Shown here: piece by piece, positions 1 to 12,366 of the stretch
Numbering within the stretch: position 1 is the first letter of the stretch
Layout of the letters: each line of letters opens with the position of its first letter
Assembly (NCBI GenBank): GCA_026119935.1
Contig: JALRMH010000001.1
Span: 1,178,001 to 1,242,000, forward strand
Direction of reading: 5' to 3'
From: Endothia cerciana
Taxonomy: Eukaryota; Ascomycota; Sordariomycetes; Diaporthales; Cryphonectriaceae
Length of the DNA: 64,000 nucleotides
Notes under the pieces: generated by a model
Told to the model about the DNA's origin: nothing
Database searches by the model: none
What the model saw: only the letters and a program-made list of their open reading frames with translations
Translations under genes and position numbers: made by a program

Positions 1-1086
1 TTCCCATCATCACTATTGACTTTAGCCATTTTTCTTGATTGTTTTCTCTGGTCTATCGCCGTGACGAGATAGAACGGCACCTGACCTTGGAGTTAGATAT
101 ACCCCCAGCACAAAACCGACAGAAATTGAGAAATGCAATTTTGGAATGTTAGTGGCAGACCTGCAGCTGAGTTGTTCATGTCGAGGTAGTCGGCGCGGTT
201 ACTCGGTGCCCAATCTGTGGTTGCTGTCCTCTCTGACCATCCACCGTCCGCTGCCGCCCTTTGGTGCTGGCCCATGGTTATCTCGTGTAGACACAGACAA
301 GCAGGGAGGTATGTCGTCACCCGCATAAAGCCGGGAATATAGGGCTCATAGCGATGCCTTGAGGATGGTGTGCGGTACAGATTGGCCCATATTGCTCTAA
401 CCCCTCCCACGAGAGAGGGTCTTGTGTCGGAAGGGACAGCGCTGTGGGCAGGCCTGTGCCCGTCGTGCGCCGGCGTGCGCTGGCTGTGTAGCGAGCCGGT
501 CCAGCGAACACGAAGGATGACCGAAGGATGACCGAAGGGCTGTGTGTAAACAGCGGAGCTTTTTCACGTGGCGAGATTGCTGGAAATGAGGACTCGGCAG
601 ATCTGAATTGTGCACATCGGCCGCCTGGGCAGCCAGGCACAGCCCTTGGCCTGCCCTCCCATCACGGCCATCCGCAACCCCGAGGGGAGCAATGCTGGCC
701 TCGTCCGGCCTCCCCAGGGCCTCCATGCATCATGGCAGAGGCTCAGGCACACTGGTTAGATGGCTCCATTTTTGCAGGCCCCAGCCACGACGGCCACGAC
801 GAGGATAGAGAGAGGCGGAAGGGCCAGCGGCGTGTCCCTGCGCGCCGCCGGACCTGCAGAACTAGCCCAGCCCGCCCTGGCCCCCCGGCTGCCGAGGCGA
901 GGCAAGGCATCGTGGAGGGATGGGGTGGAGCCTGGATTCGATTCATCCGGGGGTGGACCAATAAGGGGGCGGTATCGCTTCTATAATTACCCATTTTGGG
1001 GGTGGGCACGCGCGGGACCCCTGCCGACCCGTTCCAAATCTGCGATTCATTCATCCACTATTAGTGAAGAACTACAAGGGCAGACG

Positions 1087-1120
<34 letters not shown>

Positions 1121-2613
1121 TGTGTGTGTGTGCTCACACTCTTCTTGACAGGCAGTGATGGGTGGCCTGAACTGCGTGAGTAAGTGCTTGCATGGCAATT
1201 GGCATCGTCTGAGGTTCGTAGCATATTGCTGTGGTCGGAGCCCTGCCCCTTCGCAACCTGTGAGTGAGCCTTTGGAAACGGCGAGGAGACCCCCCCCCCC
1301 CTAAAAAAAAAAGAAAAAAAAAAAAAAAAAGAACTCAACGCGAAACTTGACACCTGGACGAGGCCAGTTTCACCAAGGCCCCGAGTTGATGGTCCCCACC
1401 AAAACCTATCTGTCTGTCTGGCTGTCTGTCTATCTATCGATTCTCCCCTCGGGTCTCATCAGTGTGTTGCTGTCTCCTGGCGCTGCCATTGCAAATAACG
1501 GTGGACGGAAGAGTATCGATCGTCATTCATTCCTGGGCGTGGCTGGCTCGTCGTCCCCCAATGAGTGAACGAACCTTGCTTGGTCCGTTCTAGAAGTGGC
1601 AGCTAACGTAGTACCCTGCCTGCCCTCTCTATCTCTCTCCCTTTCTCTCTCCCGCTGGACATTATTACATTGTAACGACAGCAACGGCAACCTCGCCCGT
1701 GCTCATTTAAACTCCACGAGGTTCATTTCCATAGTCTGGTCACGCCCGAGGTCCTTCCTGGCCCTGTCGACCGAGCGACCGACCGACCGAGCGACCGACC
1801 ACCTTTACCTCATCAGCTCGCCTCACCTCAGCCCAAGGCTCACTCTGGCTCGCGCCACTCAACAAGACACCGGCAGACAGCACAGAGGACTAGTCGACCG
1901 TCGAACACAGCACGTCAACCACACGACGCTCCATTTCTCACCTTGCCCTACCCTACGCTATCCTACGCCACCCTACGCTACCACCATATTACGAAACGGC
2001 TGCGGGCGAGCAGCCTAGCGGAGCGACCGGTAGCATCGGGGCCTGCACCGACAGCTGTCAACAATCGATTAGGCCTTCGCAGAGCTCAGGGCTGCGGCAC
2101 GCGCCACGACCTCTCCCAACCGCCTCGCCGGCATGCTGTGATACACACGAGACCTCCAGCCTGCCATTGACCCAACAGCCACAGCCCACAGTTCTCTCAT
2201 CATCACCATCATCCGTGGCATCTGCACCCGCGCACTGGCGCCCTCGCTTGGCAGCCCAGCAACATTGGCACCGACACGCACGCCAGGAACCTCCCGACTT
2301 CCCCATCGTCGCGGCGAGGCGGGCACACGCACGGGACGCGTTGACGTGGACTTCCTGGCTCGAGCCGGCCTCTACAGGTCGAAGAGACGTTGGACGACCT
2401 TCTACAAATTGATCACCCACCCGGCCATTGCGGGCATGTAGGAATCGCTGTCAGGATCAGGAAACCTAGGCCAACTCTGCAGGCCAAGGTTCGCACCCCT
2501 GGCACTCGCATATACCCGCCTGGACCTCGGGGTTGGGATACGCTTGTAACGTCTCACCTCTTGCTGTGCCCATCCTGACACTTTTGCTCGAGTCACTACC
2601 GCGCATTATCACA
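1..2613. other. Upstream region of KAR9, no gene seen
   Basis: I see no convincing coding region. The open frames here are short, overlap on both strands and have no recognisable domain. The stretch holds a (GA)n/(TG)n microsatellite near 1090-1132, C and A runs near 1290-1330, and pyrimidine-rich tracts near 1626-1652. The last 700 bases are rich in CACC/CAAC and probably form the promoter and 5' leader of the KAR9 gene. Confidence 0.5.
1090..1132. repeat. (GA)n followed by (TG)n microsatellite
   Basis: A run of about 14 GA units passes directly into about seven TG units. It is a simple compound dinucleotide repeat in non-coding DNA. Confidence 0.9.
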
Positions 2614-5600
2614 ATGCCCGGCCTTCTCGCCAGCCCAGCCGAGTGCAACCCTCGGACAGACGGCACCGCTGTGGTGTCGACAGGGCCCTTGCCGTCAACA
2701 CCAACCTCCTCCTCGCAGACTTCACGGCCAGAGGCTCCGCAGGCCGTCGCAGCTGCAGCTGCGGATACTGCTGCCCAACCACCCGAGACTGGACGAGACG
2801 CACGTCCGACCCCAGCCAATGACGACGCGAACAACCCGAATCCCACCGACCTGCAGGAAGATCTCTCCTGGCTTGGGTTCTTCATAGAGGACGGCACCGG
2901 GACGGCCTCCAGCGTGCCAGCCCCCGATCCCACTGCGGTGCAGCACAGTCTCCCCAAAATTTCCACCCAAATACTTCGTCATAACCCCAACACCACCGAC
3001 GCTGACGACGACGACGACGACGACGACAACAACAATAACAACAATAACAATAACAACAACAACAACAACAATAACAACAACAACAACAACAACAACAATA
3101 ACAGCAGCAGCAGTAGCAGCAGCAACCACCACCACCACCACCACCACCACCACCACAGCAACCTATCGCTCCCGCAGCCCGCCATCCAACTTGCCGAATC
3201 CCCCAATCTCGTCCCGAACCATCAGGCACGAAAACTCTCCCCCGGCCTTGCTGCGCGATTGAAAGCACTCGGCCTCGGGGCGTCCAAGAGGCTGTCGCAG
3301 GTATCACACGGGAACGACCGCGTCGGCAAGCTGTCCGAGGAGCAGATACGCCAGATTGAGGAATCGCATCAACGGCACCTGGGGGACCTCGTCGTAGAGC
3401 GCCGGGGTAAGCCCTGGAAGGGCATCGTGCGTATCCCATCAAGGACAAGTTTGAGGTCGACGAAATCGAGCAAGGACGCGGACGCCATCACGCCCGAAGA
3501 CGTCGACATCCCCACGATCCAGATCCTCGACAGCCCCGGCGCCGAGGGCACCTCCGAGCTGCTACACGAGTTCGAGGCTTCCGGAACCCTCGATATGGAC
3601 ACAAACAAGTTTCGTCTACCCGATCACAGCAATGGCAACGGCACAAAGGTCACCCTGGATACGCGAAGGGAGCACCTCGAACGCGACACGAGACTGCCTC
3701 CGTCACCTGAACAGTCGCCCCCGCCCGTCCCAGCCAAGGACACGCCACCGCCACCTACCCAGCCGTTCAGCCCCGAAAGCAGCATCTTCAACCCCCTCGG
3801 CCTGCAGCGCACCGGTTCGATCTACACAATCTCGCGTGCTTCCTTCGCGAACCAGCTGGAGCAGCTGACCTCACTGCAGCTCCCGGATGCCGAATCGCTG
3901 GCGGGTAGGGTCGCCGCGATCCCCACCGCCCAGGCTGCCGTGAAGGCGCTGATCGGTGCCGCCGAGCAAATTCGGAGTTGGATCTACAAGGCTTCCGAGG
4001 TCATCTCGGGTCTCGACAGCGACGATGATGTCGAATGGTCGGCCGCAGGCGGCCGTGAGGGCCTGGAGGAGGTGGAGAGCGCAACCTCACGCTTCGCGGG
4101 CCTGATAGACGTCTATGTGACCGCGATCGAGGAGCTCCAGACCCGCGGCGATATTGCGAATGTGTCCACGGACGATCTGACGAAGGCCGTGATGCAGATG
4201 GAGGCAATCATGGAGGAGTGGACCAGCATCCGAACCACCCTGCGCAGCGTCCGGGGCCAGGTCGAGATCGCCATGGAATGGGAAGAACTCTGGAATGTGG
4301 TGCTTGGGGAGATCGAGACCGAGCTCGGTGAGCTACGCCGCCTGGTCTTCGAGATGGAGGAGAGACGGCACAGGTCAGCCATGGCCGTCGCCGGCGGGGA
4401 CGCGGTCGACATCGGCGACTTGAAAACCATCGTCGAAGAGACACCTCCGACAGCCACCCGGGCGAAAGCCGCGAGCAGTCGTTTCAGCCTGACGGGCATC
4501 CCCACAAGCCCCGGTTCTCCGTCATCGAGCGGGCCCGCGATATCGGCGGACGACTCCAGCGTCCTCGCCCTTTTTGCCAGGATGCAGCCCCTCAGGGCGT
4601 CCTTGGACTTCCTGCCGATGCGGCTGTCTACTTTTGAGGCTCGTGCCGACAAGACGTTTCCTACTGCTTGTGAGGAGCTGGAAATGCGACGGGAGGCCCT
4701 GGACGCAAGCTACAAAAAGCTCGAGAAAGACGCCGATGGTCTGCGCAGAGAGCTTGGCGAGGACCGATGGGTGCTTGTCTTCCGCGGGGCTGCCCGGCAG
4801 GCCGAGAAGATGACCGAGTCCGTAGACCGGAGCGTGGCAAGGCTGAAAGAGGCCGTCGACGCCGGCATGCACCTGACGAACCAGCCTGCGTTCTTGAAGA
4901 AGGTCGAGAGCTACGAAGGCAAGAAGATGCACTACGGCCCGGCAATCGATCGCGTTCTGCTCATCATCGAACGGGGTGTGAAGGATCGCCTCACAGTCAA
5001 CGGCGAAATCTTGAGGCTGCACACAGAGATGCAAGCGAAGTGGGACGATCTGAAGAACCAGATGAAAGAGACGGATATGGTTCTGGATGAGCTTCACACG
5101 GACACGCAGGGGACCCATCTGCGGGACTCGATCTCGAGCATGCTGTCTAACGACATGTCCTCCATCGCGGGGAGTGGCCTAGAGACTCCTCACACCTCAC
5201 CGCCCTCTTCGGTCATCATGTCCGGGTTGGGTATCGGCACGAGAACCCCGGGCTCAAACCCGACCCCCGCCACTCGCACCCGTCGATCTTCCAGCAGCGT
5301 CAGCGCCTATCCGCCGCAGCCAGTACGGCGGTCTACATCGGCCAACACACCCGCCATCACCCGCAAGCCTGTTCGGAGATTGTCCACCTTCGGCGGCGTA
5401 TCGACGCCGAGCCGTGGAAGCTCCGCCACTCCTACCGCAAACCGGCCCGGTGGCAACATACCACGGCCGGCATCGACCTTGGCGCACCGGCCGAGATGGA
5501 ATGGCTCTACAAACACATCTAACCTCGACACTGGCCACAGCTTCAAGCCTCTTAGCCTCACCACACCAAGCCCCTTCTCCAAATCCAAGGCCACAGCTAC

Positions 5601-5991
5601 TCCAGTCCGCTCACACTCGTCGCTTGCTGCCCCGATGAGCTCCAAGCTACCGACACGCAGAGCCATATCGCCATCCCCGGGCCCAGAGTCCCCCTCGAGG
5701 CCCGTCAGCAAGCTCAATCTCCCCCCCGGCCGCCAGGGCCCATCGACGAGGCGAACCTCACTGCAACCACCAACTGCCAATGACCTGGGGATGGCACCGC
5801 GCCCAGCAACTTCTCTGGCTACCACGTCGCGACGAAGTAGCCTGCTGCCGATGCCGAGGTTCAGAAAGGAAGTCACGGAAGGCGGCCGAGCAAGCCCCTT
5901 GCCTACTGCCCTGGGGTCGAGACTTGGACTCACGAGAGGAAACAGTGTGTCCGCGAACGACAAACCAAAAGACCGACCACGTTGGCGATAG
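2614..5991 (+). CDS. KAR9: KAR9-family spindle-positioning protein
   Basis: A single uninterrupted exon of 1125 codons. Kar9 links Bim1/EB1 on microtubule plus ends to actin-based transport to orient the spindle. The ATG at 2614 is chosen because the frame continues upstream only to non-ATG codons. The N-terminal quarter is disordered and has a homopeptide block: Asp 131-138, Asn 139-163, Ser 164-170, His 172-181. The KAR9 domain begins after the SIYTISRASFANQLEQLTSL segment near residue 405 and continues as a largely helical region to about residue 850. The tail is Ser/Pro/Arg-rich and basic. It contains an SKLP motif at 1010-1013, of the [ST]x[IL]P class that binds EB1 proteins. The call rests on family resemblance of the helical core. 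Sequencing slippage in the homopeptide DNA is possible. Confidence 0.85.
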   Translation: MPGLLASPAECNPRTDGTAVVSTGPLPSTPTSSSQTSRPEAPQAVAAAAADTAAQPPETGRDARPTPANDDANNPNPTDLQEDLSWLGFFIEDGTGTASSVPAPDPTAVQHSLPKISTQILRHNPNTTDADDDDDDDDNNNNNNNNNNNNNNNNNNNNNNNNNSSSSSSSNHHHHHHHHHHSNLSLPQPAIQLAESPNLVPNHQARKLSPGLAARLKALGLGASKRLSQVSHGNDRVGKLSEEQIRQIEESHQRHLGDLVVERRGKPWKGIVRIPSRTSLRSTKSSKDADAITPEDVDIPTIQILDSPGAEGTSELLHEFEASGTLDMDTNKFRLPDHSNGNGTKVTLDTRREHLERDTRLPPSPEQSPPPVPAKDTPPPPTQPFSPESSIFNPLGLQRTGSIYTISRASFANQLEQLTSLQLPDAESLAGRVAAIPTAQAAVKALIGAAEQIRSWIYKASEVISGLDSDDDVEWSAAGGREGLEEVESATSRFAGLIDVYVTAIEELQTRGDIANVSTDDLTKAVMQMEAIMEEWTSIRTTLRSVRGQVEIAMEWEELWNVVLGEIETELGELRRLVFEMEERRHRSAMAVAGGDAVDIGDLKTIVEETPPTATRAKAASSRFSLTGIPTSPGSPSSSGPAISADDSSVLALFARMQPLRASLDFLPMRLSTFEARADKTFPTACEELEMRREALDASYKKLEKDADGLRRELGEDRWVLVFRGAARQAEKMTESVDRSVARLKEAVDAGMHLTNQPAFLKKVESYEGKKMHYGPAIDRVLLIIERGVKDRLTVNGEILRLHTEMQAKWDDLKNQMKETDMVLDELHTDTQGTHLRDSISSMLSNDMSSIAGSGLETPHTSPPSSVIMSGLGIGTRTPGSNPTPATRTRRSSSSVSAYPPQPVRRSTSANTPAITRKPVRRLSTFGGVSTPSRGSSATPTANRPGGNIPRPASTLAHRPRWNGSTNTSNLDTGHSFKPLSLTTPSPFSKSKATATPVRSHSSLAAPMSSKLPTRRAISPSPGPESPSRPVSKLNLPPGRQGPSTRRTSLQPPTANDLGMAPRPATSLATTSRRSSLLPMPRFRKEVTEGGRASPLPTALGSRLGLTRGNSVSANDKPKDRPRWR
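3004..3156 (+). repeat. Trinucleotide arrays inside KAR9 (GAC, AAC/AAT, AGC, CAC)
   Basis: Four adjoining triplet arrays in frame encode D8, N25, S7 and H10 (one Asn separates the Ser and His runs). Each run uses almost one codon, with a few AAT among AAC and one AGT among AGC. This favours replication-slippage expansion of triplets over selection on amino acid sequence alone. Confidence 0.9.
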
Positions 5992-8900
5992 GCTAAGCTC
6001 GGTATCATAACACTTGACCAGGGGCTCCTTTCTTGCCCGTTTCGAAACCAGCAACATGGTTTAGGTAGCGGACTGTCGCTTCAGCTGGATTGAAGATCCT
6101 CGTGTTCTTTCCCTTCCATTTTTGTTTCATCGGCCATCTTAAACCCTTTTAGCATGGCGTTCTCAGGTGCAAGAGATCTATCTACAAAGCGAGCCGGGGT
6201 CCAAGCTTGATTCAGGCTCCTTCCTGTACATGTGTGGGAAGGGGGGGGGGGGCTGGGAGCAAAGCTCTCGCTGCTTAAAAAGGTCCTAGTGAGAGACCAA
6301 ACGGCGCCAAGATGAGCCGTATTGTGAAAATTTTCAACTTTTCTTTGCTTAAGTCTGCATTCTATACCCCGGCGTCATGTGTGTTTTATCAGGTCGGAAG
6401 TGTCCATTGGCTGGGAAGCAGGTTGATACCACACTAAATATAGCAGATTCCTTTCGCTCTGACAGTAGTCTCCCGGTGCTCTTTCGTGCCCAACCTTTTC
6501 ATGTGGTGGTGATATCCACTAGGATGTATCAAGCTGAGACGGCGGTGCTACATCAGCAGCTGCTCCCCATATTAGACCACCCTCCTGGACCGTTCCCCCG
6601 GAGGGTCGGGCGTCGTCGGCGATATACGAAAGCCCCTACTCACCCGCCCACTGGACGTGCGGTTGTTGCTTTTTGCTCCTCCAAGTACGACCTGGGGGCT
6701 CGCGGACTCCTTGGGTCTCGGGAGATAACACTTACCCTCCTATCACAGGCGTGGCCTCCAGGCCGCCAGGGGAGTGAACCAGACAGATCACTCAACCAAC
6801 CCCCTCCCCGGCCTCCCGGTCGAACGTAGCGTGGGTTTTCGAGAACGGGGACCCCGGGCTGTGCTAAGGAGGTGGGGGGACGTGGTGGGTGGGATAGACC
6901 AACGGCGCCGAGGGTGCGACTGATGGGCCATGTCTTGGACTGAGTTGTCGTCGTCAGGGGCAGGGGCAGACGGCTGCCTTGAGATTCTCATGCCTGAGGA
7001 GAGGGGCTGGGGGAGGGACTGAGGGAGAAAAGGAGGGGGGGCACGGGCCGGGACATGGAGGAACCGAGGGTGAAAGCTGTGGCGACGCGGGAACAGGATG
7101 GGGATGGGAGGGTTGGGGAGGGTAGTGGAGGAGCTAATAGGGGGGGATGAGACAAGTGCGAGAGAGAGGATATGGTGAAACGAGGTCGAGCTGACAAGAA
7201 GGGGTCTTTGAGGGCACTGGATAGGAGCCCGGGAGTCTAGTGGTGACAAGAGTGCAGCCGATGCCATGTGGACTGGACTGGATACGGATGCTCTCAGCCT
7301 CGGAGAGGATCAATACCCAACAGAGGCTGAACATCTGAAAGGAGGAGGAGGATCACGAGTAGAGAGGCTCGAGATAGGAACGGCAGCAGTGGACCGCTCA
7401 TCAAAGCCATAACCTTGAGCCCAGCCCAGGTTCGAACCGGGGGGTTTTCAGCGGTACCACCGCGCTGCCATCGTCCACCAGTGCTAGGTTGTCTCCCAGT
7501 CGTCTGGCAGCGAGTGATCTTGGCTATGCGCACTCGAGCATCAGCTGATCCCAACACCCACCCCCCTGGCTCGACTGCTCATCGAGCTGTCCAAGCGAGG
7601 CAAAAGGAAGAACAGTAGCCACCGACGAACGACGCCAACAGCACCAGGTCCTCTGTATCAGACCTCACGTGCACCACGTTACCCTCACCAGGCTCACCGG
7701 ATAATCGGGGCCCACCCGTCGAGTGTGAGCTCTAGGAATGACAACCGCTGCTCGGTAGATCCCGCAGAGCCCGCCCTCAAGTTTTTCTTTCTTTCTTTCT
7801 CTCTTTCTTCCTTCCTTCTTCTGATGTTCTCGATCGCTGCACGGCCATCCGATATCTCGGCCCAGGAGTCAAGATGAGACCTGACGAGGACGATCTAGGG
7901 TAGAGTCGGTGGCAAAGGTCCGTACCTCCAACGACCCGCCGCGCGAACATGGTTCGACATGACGTCTTGTAGCCATCTGGTAGCGCTTTCTGAACTTGCG
8001 TGTATGTCTCGAGCATTAGTGACCCTACTACATCAGGCAAGGGGAGGGGGGGGTTTTTTTTTGGGAGGTTTTTTTTTATGGGTTCCCATTATTATTTTTG
8101 AGACATCTGAAAAAGTCCAAATAGACAGCGGGTGAGTGTAAAGGAATCCGCCAATGGCCTATAGCCTTGGCATATCGTCTTGGCTGGAGGGTAGACTGCA
8201 GATCCCGGAATGGCATAACGTGGATACTTAATCTTGTTGTGTACCCTGCGTGAGCACTTCGAATCGAGCACTTGGGGAGATGCACTCTTACGTCAGCAAA
8301 CGGCCGTAATATGTTGTCCCCATCTGAGCACTCCATTGTCGTAATTGTTGTCTTTCCTTTAACAATTTTTTTTTTTTTTTTTTTCAATTTTTTGACCTTT
8401 TGAGACCATCCCTTTGGCAGCCAAGGGATCCGGATTCCTTTCATCAATCTGCGCTAAGTCTTCTGCCTGGCTTGCCAGACAGACACAGCACTGAAGTCAC
8501 CTCGTGTTGTTGTTCACCGGCCGGAATCAGGAGCATGCATCTATAATACGACGTCGGTGACGCCAACCCTGTACACGACATGATGCTATCATTATGATCT
8601 TCCTCCTGGGGCATGAGCCCCCTGATATACAGTAGAGAGAAAGTCGTAGAACGAGGCACGCATGGGACTTACACTAGTGACATTCCACCCCCTTCACCTA
8701 TGTGCTAGCGCTGCTTTCAGCTTGTGTCTCTCGTCCATCTATGCCTACTTTGGGGTGGTTGTGCAGCTGTTCCTTGGAAGCCGGACGCACTCGCGTCCCG
8801 GCTTCAAAACAGATATCGGCAAATAAGGAACCGGAGTTGTCCCGGTCCCATATGGGGCAGCACTCCCTTGGGGTGGGCGAAAAAATACCCGCATATAGTC

Positions 8901-9203
8901 GTTGAAACATGGTTCCTGATCTCATATCGGACATGGTCATCATGTAGGATGAAACATGGTATCCCCCCCCCCCCCACAACCTCCCAAAACGATCCTGACG
9001 AGCTGTGGTGGTGGATATGACACCTGCAGCCGATCGGACATGCACGATTTAGCCCTCCGACAACAAGGCTGACGGCTACAGCCGTCCCACTCTCGCATGA
9101 TTTCTCGCGAACTTCTTAGTGAGTTGCTTCGAAGGGGCTTCTGGGCTACAGGTGGTCTTCTGCTCCGGATGCTGGCGGCGCAACAGGAAAAAGAAAGAAA
9201 GAA

Positions 9204-9236
<33 letters not shown>

Positions 9237-12200
9237 CCCAAAAAGAAGAAAAAAGGGGAGGGCAGATGCGCTGACGGGCAGTGGACCTCGTCGGGCCCTA
9301 GGAACGAGGGCGGGCCTCGCGGGCCTCGTGGGACCCGCCCTGACGACTACTTCTGTCAACAAAACATCCGCCGTTCGTTTCACAGTAGGGCCGCCGCCGG
9401 GGGATACTCCATACTACTATCTCTATTCTTCCTCCCGGCTCCGGACTTTCGAGCCTCGGGTCCGAATATAAGCTAAACTTTTCCTCAAAAAGATGGTTTG
9501 GTTTTTTTTTTTTTTTTTTTTTTTGCAGATGAAACAGGTCGCGTCGAGTCAGAAACGGACTATGGACAGGTACGCAGGCGCCGACTCGCACCTCCGACCT
9601 CTGATTTCTTTGTCCACCTCTTCCACGCAACCCGGACTTAGGGAGAGAGAGGGAGAGGGAGGTGGGCGGGTTGTTACTTGATGAGCACCTTTGTGCACAA
9701 TACGCACAAGGCCACGGCATAAACCACATTCGGGCGCCGGGTCACCGTTACATCACGAATGGGCGGCAATTGCGGTCAAAATTCGAGTGATTCTGTCCCA
9801 AGTCGAGAATGTCACCATGACACACATCCGCATTGAGGAGGATGGTTGCCGGGGTGCGGGCGGAGGGCGGTTATTGGTCTGGCAGCCTCGAGCATGCTTC
9901 TGACAGCACGAGACAGCAGCGATCAGTGACCGTCATGCTGCAGAAGACCTTCCAGAACGCCTTGCTGTATGTACGCCTGATTACACGCAGTAGCGGCCCC
10001 ACAGGACCCTGTAGGCAATTCGTTGGGAACCCTGGCTCGCTACCAGGCGCTGTCGTGTCCCGAGTAGAAGTCGACGGGGCGGGTGCCAAGCGTCGTCCAT
10101 GACACTTGGAACGGCCGCAGAGGTCGTGATGTGCACGCAATTACGCATAGGGTATGCAGATCCGGTGGCATGCTCTTGACGATATTAACAGTCCAAGGGG
10201 GATGCGACCTTCTGGGAAGAGAGGTTGGGCCGCAAAGGTGGAACCTCGCCTGTTGATGCTGCCAGGGACCCTTTATAGCCGGTACTGTCCTTGAAAGTTC
10301 GGCGCTGGTTCCATCTCCGCGGTTTTGACGGTACGTAGTATGGATTCCGGCAAAGTTGCTAGGACCAACAAGAACGCTGAGACACATACATTGCCAGGCT
10401 GGAGGGGACCTCAACACGATGGATAATCTCGACCAGGTAGGACACAGAATACCGCTCTTTTCGTCAGAAGCGCTTTGATACACTGATATCCAATCTGGAT
10501 GATGTTCAGGATGATGTGCGAGGACTCTTGAGGTTTCGAAAAGGGAGGGGGGAGGGAGGGGGGGGGAGGGTGGTTGGCTGCCCTTTATCCGCATGCGGCG
10601 AAATGTTTCAGTCGTCACTTGTTGCTGTCCTCGGAGCCGGATCTTTTGCTTTGTTCACAGGCTGAGTTCAACTCGTCTTTTCGACTCGACACAAAGGAAT
10701 GGGCTTATTCACGGACCCTGCCTTGCGGACCTAGTGGTCTGGCTTGTCCCCTTCCGGCTGCAGCCAAACGTAGAAAAGGTCATTCCGAGGCTCCCCTGGA
10801 CTTGAAAGCCTCACCCACCACTCCTCGCTCTCCATCCCCTCCAGGAGGACATAATTCTATTAGTCACCCCTCCCCTCCCCTCCGTGATCCCACTCGCTTC
10901 CTCGTTGGCGGCCTGCCCCTACACAAAGTCCGCCCTAGGGCAGCAAAGAGGCCAACAAAAAGCAAGACCGGAGAAGAAATAATCTCATTAGACAGTCGCG
11001 CTGGCCGGACCCGCCAAAATTCCCAACGCCTCAGGAGAAGCTTTTTGAAAAAGAAGCCTCTGTCTCAGATCAACAGCAAGAAACAACCGATTCCAGGACT
11101 ATTGAGGGGGGCAGCCCAAACTCGGCAAGGTGCGCTCTTCGAGATACTGGCACTGTCCTCTGAACGCCTCCGCGCGCGTCCGTTCCCTTTCATCTTTTCC
11201 AAGCAGAAGGAGGTTGCCCCGGTTCGGGCCCAGGATCACGCAACGCCCAGCTCGGGCCGGTGGCATGCCCCCCCACTGTACAACCTCTCATGCCAGCCTA
11301 GCCATCATTCATGCTCCGGGGTCGTCACATTGGATGCCAGAAGTACTCATTCACCCTACCACGTACAGTTGTGGCGGCACCCCCGGACCAGCGAGCCAGA
11401 GCCTGACTTGTGAGCTTCTAGACCAAGCAATAGATATCTGGGCACCAACCTGCGAGTCTAGCCTCGGGAGGGCCTCCTGGTCTGGACGCAGACACGCCCT
11501 GTCCGCCCAAAACAGGCCAGGACTGTGCAGGACAGGCAGTGTAATATTCGCGTGGCTGGGCGGCGCCCACGTCTCTCCGTCTAGAGCGGCCGTTGCAACA
11601 CTGTCCACACCCGCTGCGACCAACAGCAGGTCCCTCTCAGGCGCATGCCCGGCGACACGCCCTGATTGTAGGCGTTGCTTGCAGACACGCAGGTCCCAGT
11701 CGGTCTCGTTGCGCAGGCCACGGCGAGCGGCGAATAGGCTGTGTCCGAGCCTCCCCATTCCTCCCCGCGACCGCACTCTGTCCCTGCAATATACTGCGGC
11801 TGGCGGTAGCAATCTCGCCGCGGAGGCCACTCAAATTCGCCGGGCTAGCGACGCTTCGGGTCGATTGGCCCGCCGATATTCGCTACCCTCTCTTTGTCTC
11901 CTCGCCTCCTGGCTATTCCTCTTGCAGAAAGCCTTTTTTACAAGCGGAGGCGTACTCTCATACCCGCAGGAGCAACTATTCCCTTTCCGTGCCCCGTCTG
12001 TAGCGATCTTTTAGCTGAGACACTGGCGGAAGACATAAGGCCCATCGACGTTTATTTCCAGTGACTATCTTCCACGGCGACCATCCCCCCCCCCCCCCCA
12101 CTGTCAGTTCAAGGGTCAGAAGCAGCCTCGCCACGACTATACCAAGGGATCCACCAAAACTCGACTCGAGGACGTCGACCAGCACACACGCCTTGAATCG

Positions 12201-12366
12201 CGCGGTTTCAGCCTGGCCCAGCTCGTCTGGACGGCCATCTCGATTATCCAAAAGGACGCCGCATTCCAGAGGACGCTGGATCTACATTGCCAAACATTCT
12301 TCAGACAGATTCTCGAATACTTCGAAAGCTTCTCCGCGTCAGCCATCAGAGTTGCAAGGGGACCCC
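5992..12366. other. 6.4 kb gene-poor stretch
   Basis: No gene can be supported. It contains poly-G near 6241, pyrimidine tetranucleotide tracts near 7784-7820, poly-T near 8366 and 9506, a GAAA/AC compound microsatellite near 9191-9236 and poly-C near 8958 and 12087. Two long overlapping open frames on the plus strand (10574-11413 and 11130-12014) show no domain and their compositions look like random GC-rich translation. They lie just upstream of the Zn2Cys6 gene and may belong to its 5' leader. A GGTTCGAACC motif near 7430 resembles a tRNA T-loop, but no cloverleaf can be folded around it. Confidence 0.4.
9191..9236. repeat. (GAAA)n then (AC)n microsatellite
   Basis: About four GAAA units run into about 14 AC units in intergenic DNA. 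Confidence 0.85.

Noticed and set aside
2722..3448. Minus-strand poly-Val, poly-Cys and poly-Leu frames
   Set aside because: They are antisense readings of the KAR9 triplet arrays.
7420..7480. Possible tRNA gene around a GGTTCGAACC motif
   Set aside because: On the minus strand a T-arm and an A-box-like word (TGGCAGCGCGG) are present, but they are about 12 bases too close and no matching acceptor stem can be found upstream.
10574..12014. Two long plus-strand frames as protein-coding genes
   Set aside because: They overlap in different phases, have no domain or ordinary protein composition, and no homologue is recognised.
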